DNA of 5,023 nt from an uncultured Erysipelotrichaceae bacterium (GTDB lineage: Bacteria > Bacillota_I > Bacilli_A > Erysipelotrichales > Erysipelotrichaceae), in assembly GCA_937874965.1 (NCBI GenBank), contig CALNCD010000210.1:1-5023 (forward strand). Reading direction: 5' to 3'. Both the position numbers and the translations under genes were made by a program. The number at the start of each line of letters is the position of its first letter. Position 1 is the stretch's first letter. This document shows positions 1 to 5,023 of the stretch, one piece after another. Below the pieces are notes generated by a model that was not told the origin of the DNA, did no database searches, and saw only the letters and a program-made list of their open reading frames with translations.

Positions 1-1
1 T

Positions 2-520
2 GATGTTGCCTCTATGCAGGAAGTTGTGTATCGCCGTTATTTTCGGATGCTTCAGGAGGGAAGTGTCCTGCCTGATCTTATCCTGGCTGATGGCGGAAGC
101 CTTCAGCAGAATGCAATCAAGGATGTTTTGAAGTCATTGAACCTGGAGATTATTGTTTGTGCGCTAGTCAAAGATGATCGGCATCAGACGGCGCAATTAC
201 TGGATGAAGAAGGTGAACCCATCAATATACTGAAGGAAAGTCCGCTCTTTTCCCTCTTGGCTCAGATGCAGGATGAGGTGCATCGTTATGCCATCAGCTA
301 TCACCGGCTATTGCGATCGAAGGCACAGACGAAGTCAATCCTGGATGAAGTTGAAGGACTTGGAGAAGTACGCAAGAAGAAACTGCTGCGGCATTTCGGA
401 TCACTGAAAGGGATTCGGGAATCATCGGTGGAGGAGTTATCCAAGATTATTCCTTATGATGTTGCCCTGCGGGTCAAAGAAGCCTTGGATCTGGAAAAGA
501 AGGAGATCAACAATGACTAA
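2..520 (+). CDS. uvrC: UvrC, excinuclease ABC subunit C (3' part only)
   Basis: UvrC is the nuclease of the UvrABC complex and cuts damaged DNA on both sides of the lesion. Only the last 172 residues are here (the family is usually about 600), and the frame is open to the left edge. The peptide begins DVASMQEVVYRRY, the typical entry to the RNase H-like endonuclease domain, so the ATG at 14 is internal, not a start. Next come PDLILADGG, with the Asp at 89-91 matching a catalytic Asp of the family, then KDDRHQT, then DEVHRYAISYHR with the catalytic-type His at 281-283. The C-terminus carries tandem helix-hairpin-helix motifs for DNA binding: LDEVEGLGEVRKKKLLRHFGSL, then SVEELSKIIPYDVALRVKEAL. 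The second hairpin lacks the usual Gly (PYDVA where PGI-type is common). The stop lies inside murI. Identification is secure. Confidence 0.96.
   Translation, partial: DVASMQEVVYRRYFRMLQEGSVLPDLILADGGSLQQNAIKDVLKSLNLEIIVCALVKDDRHQTAQLLDEEGEPINILKESPLFSLLAQMQDEVHRYAISYHRLLRSKAQTKSILDEVEGLGEVRKKKLLRHFGSLKGIRESSVEELSKIIPYDVALRVKEALDLEKKEINND
500..505 (+). promoter_or_regulatory. Ribosome binding site of murI
   Basis: AAGGAG lies 7 bases before the ATG at 513 and inside the uvrC coding region. It decides the murI start. The same frame is open further upstream with an ATG at 456, but that start would add 19 residues (a shadow of uvrC, rich in Lys, Arg and Trp) ahead of the normal racemase N-terminus. 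Confidence 0.8.
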
Positions 521-1265
521 AGCAATCGGAATCATGGATTCAGGATTAGGTGGATTTACAGTATTTCATGCCCTTGAAAAAAGGTACCCTCAACAGCAAT
601 TTATCTTTGTTGCTGATCAGGCAAGGGCTCCTTATGGCGATAGGCTTCCGGATGAAATATACCAATCCAGTGCACGCATCATCCAATGGTTTCAAGCCCA
701 ATCGATTATGGAAGTCCTGATTGCCTGCAATACAATTTCGTCCACATGTTTGGATGAACTTAGAGCCGCTTTTCCTGCGATGACTATTATCGGTATCATC
801 GATTTAACGGTATCGCAATTCAAGGCGAGTGATCTGGATAAAGCCGGGCTGATTGCCACCCAGGCAACTGTGAATACGCACCTGTATGCTGAAAAAATCA
901 AGGCAATTCAGCAGCAATGCACAGTAATTGAACGAGCGACGCCTCAATTGGTGCCTTTGATTGAATCATTAGCGGACCCTGAAGAAATCCTTGAGGCGTT
1001 AGAACTGCCGATGCGTGAATTGAATCTGCACACAAATTCGCTCATTCTGGGATGCACCCATTATCCTTTGATCAAGGGACTAATTGAAACCGTCTATCAT
1101 CATCCGATTTATTCCTCAATTGATCCGATTGTTCGCTATTATCAGCACCATTCATTCGTTGACGGGGTTTCAGAGCTGTATACGACGAAAGATGCGAAAT
1201 GCCTGCACGACCAGCTGCAGATGTTGTATCATGAAGATAGAGAGATTCGATTATTAGAGATTTAG
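513..1265 (+). CDS. murI: Glutamate racemase
   Basis: This enzyme interconverts L- and D-glutamate in the cytoplasm and so supplies D-Glu for the peptidoglycan stem peptide. The protein is 250 residues, slightly shorter than the usual 260-270. The N-terminus MTKAIGIMDSGLGGFTV is the family signature with active-site Asp9-Ser10. Two catalytic-type cysteines are present: Cys72 in ACNTISS and Cys181 in GCTHYP, followed by His183. ARAPYG (37-42) matches the conserved ARxPYG segment. Some family positions differ: IIDLTV (95-100) where an I/V-E-P motif is common, ATPQLVPLIES (142-152) where Cys-Pro precedes the VP, and SIDPI where DSG is usual. The start overlaps the uvrC end by 8 bases, which suggests translational coupling. 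A related Asp/Glu racemase with another substrate is possible, but both cysteines and the cell-wall-type context favour MurI. Confidence 0.88.
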   Translation: MTKAIGIMDSGLGGFTVFHALEKRYPQQQFIFVADQARAPYGDRLPDEIYQSSARIIQWFQAQSIMEVLIACNTISSTCLDELRAAFPAMTIIGIIDLTVSQFKASDLDKAGLIATQATVNTHLYAEKIKAIQQQCTVIERATPQLVPLIESLADPEEILEALELPMRELNLHTNSLILGCTHYPLIKGLIETVYHHPIYSSIDPIVRYYQHHSFVDGVSELYTTKDAKCLHDQLQMLYHEDREIRLLEI

Positions 1266-1270
1266 GAGGG
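1264..1270 (+). promoter_or_regulatory. Ribosome binding site of the phosphoesterase gene
   Basis: AGGAGGG overlaps the murI stop codon (TAG at 1263-1265) and lies 10 bases before the ATG at 1281. Ribosomes ending murI would stop on this site, so re-initiation or coupling is likely. No promoter is apparent between the two genes. Confidence 0.8.
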
Positions 1271-1280
1271 CTGGATATTA

Positions 1281-1748
1281 ATGCAAATCATAGTTGTCAG
1301 TGATAGTCATGGATTGGTTGAACCTTTGCAGCGCATCAAGGAAGTATATCGCGATGCGGATGCGTTTATTCATTGCGGCGATAGTGAATTGGATCGAGAA
1401 CATCTGGAAGGGTTTGTTGTTGTCAACGGCAATAATGACTATTACAGTGACTTCCCCAACGAACTGGTTGTTGATGTTGATGACTATAAAATATTTGTAG
1501 CGCATGGTCATCTGTTTGTTCGTTCAAGACTTGTGGAGTCTTTGGCAACGAAAGCCATTAATCATCATTGCAAGTTAGCGCTTTATGGCCACACCCATGT
1601 TTTTAAAGTCGATACTGATCGCGGCGTAACTGTCGTTAATCCTGGATCGATGCGATACAATCGGGATGGGACAAAGCCGAGTTTTGCAGTCATTACGATT
1701 ACTGACGGAGAGATTCAAGTCGAGAGACATGATACGGATGAACTTTAA
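1281..1748 (+). CDS. YfcE/YsnB-type metallophosphoesterase
   Basis: A 155-residue cytoplasmic calcineurin-like phosphoesterase of the small MJ0936/YfcE/YsnB family, which hydrolyses phosphodiesters with two bound metal ions. The natural substrate in this family is generally unknown. All metal-site motifs are visible in order: SDSHG (Asp8, His10), HCGDSE (Asp34), GNND (50-53), AHGH (His75, His77) and GHTH (His104, His106), followed by NPGS (120-123). The length is close to that of the family. The start follows a strong ribosome site directly after murI, so it is the last gene of the uvrC-murI cluster. In Bacillus subtilis, ysnB also lies in the racE neighbourhood (from memory), which fits a conserved linkage. 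No residue expected in the active site is missing. Confidence 0.93.
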   Translation: MQIIVVSDSHGLVEPLQRIKEVYRDADAFIHCGDSELDREHLEGFVVVNGNNDYYSDFPNELVVDVDDYKIFVAHGHLFVRSRLVESLATKAINHHCKLALYGHTHVFKVDTDRGVTVVNPGSMRYNRDGTKPSFAVITITDGEIQVERHDTDEL

Positions 1749-1770
1749 AACTCTGATTTTATTTGACTAC

Positions 1771-1792
1771 GGACTACCCCGGCGGGTAATCC
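1771..1792 (+). terminator. GC-rich hairpin after the cluster, possible weak or factor-dependent terminator
   Basis: GGACTACCC (1771-1779) pairs with GGGTAATCC (1784-1792) around a CGGC tetraloop. This makes a 9-position stem with one C-A mismatch. It starts 23 bases after the phosphoesterase stop and is the only strong stem in the intergenic region, so it is the best candidate for ending the housekeeping transcript. The following bases (ATTGACAGATTC) are not a U-tract, so it is not a classical intrinsic terminator. The other strand also lacks a proper U-run after the stem. It could instead be an RNA-stabilising 3' end. Confidence 0.4.
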
Positions 1793-1871
1793 ATTGACAG
1801 ATTCTTCGGTAAATTATGGTTTTTATGAACTCTTAACACGAAAATTTTAGGAGAGAATATTTTATTCATCA

Positions 1872-1900
1872 TTGATACATATTCTTCAAAATGATATACT
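1872..1900 (+). promoter_or_regulatory. Sigma-A-type extended -10 promoter of the surface protein gene
   Basis: The -35 TTGATA (1872-1877) and the -10 TATACT (1895-1900) are separated by 17 bases. Each is one base from consensus, and a TG at 1892-1893 gives an extended -10. Transcription would start near 1906-1909, leaving a U-rich leader of about 40 bases before the ATG at 1948. A TATAAT at 1900-1905 overlaps but would need a 22-base spacer. The inverted repeat ATATAC (1894-1899) / GTATAT (1907-1912) spans the -10 and start point and could be an operator. The gene therefore appears to be transcribed apart from the upstream cluster. Confidence 0.75.
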
Positions 1901-1938
1901 ATAATCGTATATTTTTGTTCTTTTTTATCATAGAATTT

Positions 1939-1944
1939 GGAGGA
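1939..1944 (+). promoter_or_regulatory. Ribosome binding site of the surface protein gene
   Basis: GGAGGA ends 3 bases before the ATG at 1948 (4 bases from the GGAGG core). The spacing is short but the site is strong. It fixes the start, because the encoded N-terminus is a perfect signal peptide and no other in-frame ATG lies between the promoter and this position. Confidence 0.75.
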
Positions 1945-1947
1945 ATT

Positions 1948-2025
1948 ATGAAACTAAGAAAACGTTTATTGATAGTATTTATCGCTGTTTTCCTGGTCGT
2001 ACAGAGTGCTGCGGCAGTTTTTGCG
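1948..2025 (+). other. Sec signal peptide of the surface protein
   Basis: The N-terminus MKLRKR is followed by a hydrophobic core (LLIVFIAVFLVV, residues 7-18) and a small-residue region QSAAAVFA. Cleavage is most likely after Ala26 (V-F-A, then QN), which fits the -3/-1 rule. There is no lipobox Cys, so the protein is not a lipoprotein, and no YSIRK motif is seen. Confidence 0.9.
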
Positions 2026-5023
2026 CAAAACACAGGCACGACGACCGAGAAGAAAACAGAGGAAACTAAACAGACGACACAACAGACTGTTGAGTCTGTT
2101 ACACTTCAACCTGCTGCCAATGGGTATGCCGAAAATCTCTATTTGGAGATGACGGGTATCATTTTGGGCAGTTCATCGAATCCGATTGGACAGCCATTGG
2201 ATGTACGCCCTGGTCAGCAGTACAATGTCCGCGCGGAATTTGCGCTCACGGGCGACGCCGGAAATATTGAAGGCGGCCGTTTTGCGTTGCGCGTTGAATT
2301 GCCGTTGAACTCAAATTTCATTATTGCGTCGATGAGCGGAGTTACAACCCGTATCGGTAGTGAAACTGATCCTTATGGAACGCCTGCAACGGACAAGGAA
2401 TATCGATGGATTATTTTCACCGATGAATTTGTCACAGGAACAGGAAAGAGTTTGCAGTTCTCACTTAATCCTTATAAAAATGGATTAACCCCTGATGGAA
2501 CTGAATCCCCTGTATCGATTATGGGGTATGATTTGGTCAAGAATATTCAGCTTGGCAATCTTGTTTCCAACAAGGCAGTCGCGCAAACGGATGCTTTTGC
2601 CTGGACGAATGTCAATCTTTCATCCCAGCCTGCGTCAGTGAATACATCCTCTACTGATATCGGTGACATTCGCCTTAATTACAGTGCAACTCCTTCATAT
2701 TCAGTCAATGCAAACGGAATAGCCTATACAGAAAAAGTTCATCTTGAGAATACGTTTGTTATTCCTACAGATGCGGCAGGCTATGGTCTGGTTGTTATCA
2801 AACCGGAGAATATTACCGATTTATCTGGAAACGCATTAACACCGGATGTTGATTACAAGGTAACAAAACTGGATCCTAATGGAAATATTGTTGAGTTTAC
2901 AATCCTTAAAGATGTTGTGAATGCTAGCACGACCAATGAGTTGGCAAAGGCGGAGCATTCCTTCCTGCTTAAGGGCGCAACCCTCGATGCGGCCCGTATT
3001 ATTGCGGAGAACAGCGTCTCTCCAGGTGCATCAACAACAATTCATATCCGTAGTGCTGCTGATTCTTCGAAGAGCGCAGCGACACCTATGGTTACAGTTG
3101 ATCCGTCCATTGCGTCTCCTCTCCCTATGGGCCAGAATAATTTCGATTTCCCGATTACCTATAAGAATACCTTTGAAACCGGTGAAGAAACCAATGCTCA
3201 GGCCTTGATCAAGGCTATCAAGAAGGTCGGCAGCACCAGTGTGAATTCAACTTCTGAAAATGGGGTTGCAGCCTTTAAAAATGATGTTGTTGAGTATGCA
3301 ATCGGTGAAGGTTATGCCAATTTACAGAAAAATCCTCTGACCTCTCTGATTTTTACGGAAACAGCTGGCGGCAGTTACAATCCGTCACAGATCAAGCCAA
3401 GCTATGTGATGAGCGGGCAGGCGAAGAAGGTAATCAATACTACTCAGTCTGATCTGACAAGTACAACGATGAAAATTGTTGTCAAGTATTCGGACAACAC
3501 CTCCGATACATTTACCGTAACGGATCTGAATGTTTCAAAGAAGTTTGCGATTCCTTCTGCAAAGCAGGATCTAGTCACCTCGGTTGAGTACATTTATGAA
3601 AACGTTGAGGCTAATTTCAAGATTACCAATGCGCCTCGTCTCGGTGTTGTCGTTATTCCTCAAGCCGATGAGACAATGAACGGCATGCGGGTAAACAACC
3701 AGTCATCGCTATCGTATACTTATGCAAATCCGGATAACAACAATATTCCTACAACATATACCAAGAACAGTAATACGGTAGGATTTACATACAAAGATAA
3801 AGTGACTCCTGAAAGTTACTCATACAACAAGTCAGGGGTAAATGCTGCGACAAACACTGTCGTGCTGCCGACTGAAAATCAAGTCATGATCTATACTGCA
3901 ACGATTACCAATGACGGTACGGATAACTCGACGATTTCAACCATTGATGACGCGTTTACGTACAACCAGTCGATTTACTCTGGAACTACAACCGTCAATG
4001 GCGGTTCCACGCCATTGAATGCAAAGTTTGTCAGCGGTTTCGATGCGAACGTCGTCTTGTGGGATGTCAATGACAATACTGCGGTGGATGGACAATCCGC
4101 AACAAAGATTGCCAGTGTCGTAACTACGGATCCTGCTGGCGGAAATCGCGGGCAAATCTTGATTACGTTTGCAAACGGCGGAATTACATTGGCTCCAGGT
4201 CAAACCTTAAAAGTGACATATACTTTATATGCCAATGAGAATATTAAGAATAGCTATACCATCAGCAATCATTACTATGCCTATGATCCTGCAAGCAATG
4301 CAGTTGCCTATGGTGAATTTTCGTTGAGTCCTGCCTCACCGTCCTTGTTTGAACATGATAAGGATGTTGAGAATGTTACAGGTCCAAAATCCGGGGATCG
4401 TCCTTTCGGAGGTGATGTTGTTGCTTATACAATTACATTAGCGAATTCAACGACTGAGGATTGGAGTTCCATCGTTGTCGAAGATACATACCAGGATAAT
4501 CTTTCACCTTATTCCTTAAAGGACCTGATTAATCCGCAGACAGCGAAGTATACTGATTTATCAGCATCAGCCAAAGCAATGAACATGTATGTCAGCCAAG
4601 CACCAGCTGGTTTTGATAAGTCTGACTTTACAATCACGGAAAATGCAGCTGCACATTCATTTACCATTAATCTCGGATCGAATGTCATCAAGGTTGGAGA
4701 AGTTGTCAAGTTTACTTACACGATGAAGGTAAGAGACGATGCCACACCAGGAGAGGCTTTTGTGAATCAATTCACTGTGAAGTCTGGGCTGAACTTTGTC
4801 GGTAACGGTCAAAAAACATGGTATGTCAATCAGCTGACGAAGAAGGATGCTCAGGTCTCGATGACGAAAACAGCAACATCTGATGCTGCTGACGGCAATA
4901 CCAAGCAAATGCGTAATGGCGATGCCGTTCACTATAAGATCACAATCGGTAACTATCTAACGAAGAACTCCCGTAGTGCAAATGTTAAGAATATTATCGA
5001 TACCCTTCCTGCGAATATCACTG
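1948..5023 (+). CDS. Large secreted modular surface protein with DUF11/isopeptide-like domains (5' part, open at window end)
   Basis: The frame stays open for 1025 codons to the edge, so the C-terminus and any LPXTG or other anchor are not visible. Residues 1-26 are a signal peptide. Residues 28-51 are a Thr/Lys/Glu/Gln-rich linker. The rest is beta-rich, high in Thr, Ser, Asn and Val, and I find no cysteine in the whole reading, as is usual for exported Gram-positive proteins. The last three modules, beginning near residues 638, 800 and 968, each show a Y-x-I/A-T/x strand then an acidic D-T/D-A turn, as in DUF11 or fimbrial isopeptide-forming domains: NQVMIYTATITNDG, GDVVAYTITLANSTT, GDAVHYKITIGN. 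Residues 52-630 I cannot assign to a named family. The likely role is adhesion or a stalk-like surface structure, inferred from architecture only. Its own promoter separates it from the upstream housekeeping genes. Codon use looks similar to those genes, so recent transfer is not evident. Confidence 0.85.
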   Translation, partial: MKLRKRLLIVFIAVFLVVQSAAAVFAQNTGTTTEKKTEETKQTTQQTVESVTLQPAANGYAENLYLEMTGIILGSSSNPIGQPLDVRPGQQYNVRAEFALTGDAGNIEGGRFALRVELPLNSNFIIASMSGVTTRIGSETDPYGTPATDKEYRWIIFTDEFVTGTGKSLQFSLNPYKNGLTPDGTESPVSIMGYDLVKNIQLGNLVSNKAVAQTDAFAWTNVNLSSQPASVNTSSTDIGDIRLNYSATPSYSVNANGIAYTEKVHLENTFVIPTDAAGYGLVVIKPENITDLSGNALTPDVDYKVTKLDPNGNIVEFTILKDVVNASTTNELAKAEHSFLLKGATLDAARIIAENSVSPGASTTIHIRSAADSSKSAATPMVTVDPSIASPLPMGQNNFDFPITYKNTFETGEETNAQALIKAIKKVGSTSVNSTSENGVAAFKNDVVEYAIGEGYANLQKNPLTSLIFTETAGGSYNPSQIKPSYVMSGQAKKVINTTQSDLTSTTMKIVVKYSDNTSDTFTVTDLNVSKKFAIPSAKQDLVTSVEYIYENVEANFKITNAPRLGVVVIPQADETMNGMRVNNQSSLSYTYANPDNNNIPTTYTKNSNTVGFTYKDKVTPESYSYNKSGVNAATNTVVLPTENQVMIYTATITNDGTDNSTISTIDDAFTYNQSIYSGTTTVNGGSTPLNAKFVSGFDANVVLWDVNDNTAVDGQSATKIASVVTTDPAGGNRGQILITFANGGITLAPGQTLKVTYTLYANENIKNSYTISNHYYAYDPASNAVAYGEFSLSPASPSLFEHDKDVENVTGPKSGDRPFGGDVVAYTITLANSTTEDWSSIVVEDTYQDNLSPYSLKDLINPQTAKYTDLSASAKAMNMYVSQAPAGFDKSDFTITENAAAHSFTINLGSNVIKVGEVVKFTYTMKVRDDATPGEAFVNQFTVKSGLNFVGNGQKTWYVNQLTKKDAQVSMTKTATSDAADGNTKQMRNGDAVHYKITIGNYLTKNSRSANVKNIIDTLPANIT
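3859..4320 (+). other. DUF11-like module A of the surface protein (residues about 638-791)
   Basis: The module opens with VVLPTENQVMIYTATITNDG and an acidic turn at Asp667-Asp668. It closes with LAPGQTLKVTYTLYANENI and ISNHYYAYDP, the classic DUF11-type ending (x-L-x-P-G-x-x-x-x-V-x-Y-T, then a strand holding Asn774). No obvious first-strand lysine is placed as in module B, so an internal isopeptide bond is uncertain here. Boundaries are approximate. Confidence 0.6.
4345..4821 (+). other. DUF11/isopeptide-like module B of the surface protein (residues about 800-958)
   Basis: The module begins LFEHDKDVENV with Lys805 in the first strand. GGDVVAYTITLANST follows at 821-835 and VVEDTY at 843-848. 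It closes with IKVGEVVKFTYTMKV (914-928) and PGEAFVNQFTV, with Asn940 in the last strand. Lys805, an acidic residue (Glu845 or Asp846) and Asn940 are placed as expected for a Lys-Asn intramolecular isopeptide bond. That bond is an inference from the pattern, not shown. Confidence 0.65.
4849..5023 (+). other. DUF11/isopeptide-like module C, cut by the window end (from residue about 968)
   Basis: AQVSMTKTATSDAADG carries Lys974 in the first strand. RNGDAVHYKITIGNYLTKN follows, then VKNIIDTLPANIT, which is the canonical D-T-L-P turn of the DUF11 repeat (Asp1018-Thr-Leu-Pro1021). This is the most typical of the modules. Its second half and its candidate Asn lie beyond the window. Confidence 0.75.

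Noticed and set aside
456..512. Upstream ATG at 456 as the murI start
   Set aside because: It would add 19 residues unlike any racemase N-terminus. The ATG at 513 has AAGGAG 7 bases before it and gives the standard MTKAIGIMDSGLGG start.
692..901. Minus-strand frame opposite murI (69 residues)
   Set aside because: It lies fully inside murI, which has clear family motifs. It has no ribosome site and no recognisable protein.
1278..1511. Frames on both strands overlapping the phosphoesterase (minus 1278-1511, plus 1294-1500)
   Set aside because: They are shadows of the phosphoesterase, which has all its metal-site motifs in the other frame.
1794..1820. Second promoter from TTGACA at 1794-1799
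   Set aside because: The only -10-like sequence nearby, TATGGT at 1815-1820, needs a 15-base spacer and is weak. The promoter at 1872-1900 is much better.
1846..1905. Leader peptide after the AGGAGAG near 1850
   Set aside because: No ATG or GTG follows at a usable distance. The TTG at 1873 is too far, and its frame ends after about ten codons.
1894..1925. Hairpin ATATAC/GTATAT followed by T-runs as an intrinsic terminator
   Set aside because: The stem is short and pure AT apart from one GC pair, and it overlaps a near-consensus -10. A promoter explains it better.
2921..4932. Short frames inside the surface gene (plus 2921-3208; minus 3937-4203, 4509-4709 and 4657-4932)
   Set aside because: Each overlaps the continuous 1025-codon frame. 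They are basic- or Cys-rich translations with no ribosome site or recognisable domain, as expected of shadows.

Overview
The window looks like a chromosomal segment from a Gram-positive Bacillota (Firmicutes) bacterium of moderate GC content. Three things point there: strong AGGAGG-type ribosome sites, a TTGATA/TATACT sigma-A-type promoter, and a very large cysteine-free exported protein of the Gram-positive surface type. The three housekeeping proteins have a somewhat diverged Firmicutes character. Erysipelotrichia is a guess that cannot be confirmed from sequence alone. All genes are on the + strand.

Positions 1-1748 hold a tight housekeeping cluster: the 3' end of uvrC (nucleotide excision repair nuclease), murI (glutamate racemase, D-glutamate for peptidoglycan) and a small YfcE/YsnB-type metallophosphoesterase. 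murI starts inside the end of uvrC with an 8-base overlap. The phosphoesterase follows murI by 15 bases, and its ribosome site overlaps the murI stop codon. They are probably co-transcribed and partly coupled in translation.

Positions 1749-1947 are intergenic. They hold a GC-rich hairpin without a clear U-tract, then a near-consensus extended -10 promoter whose -10 lies in a small inverted repeat, then a strong ribosome site.

Positions 1948-5023 are one uninterrupted reading frame of 1025 codons that runs off the end of the window, so no stop codon marks it. It encodes a secreted or wall-attached protein: a signal peptide, a short Thr/Lys/Glu/Gln-rich linker, then beta-rich modules. At least the last three, and possibly six, modules repeat a DUF11/fimbrial-isopeptide-like strand motif every 170-200 residues. 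This is the accessory and most interesting part. Any wall anchor (LPXTG or other) would lie downstream. I see no mobile element, CRISPR array, tRNA or rRNA, and no clear evidence of a wholly new system. The main novelty is the modular, largely unclassified surface protein.
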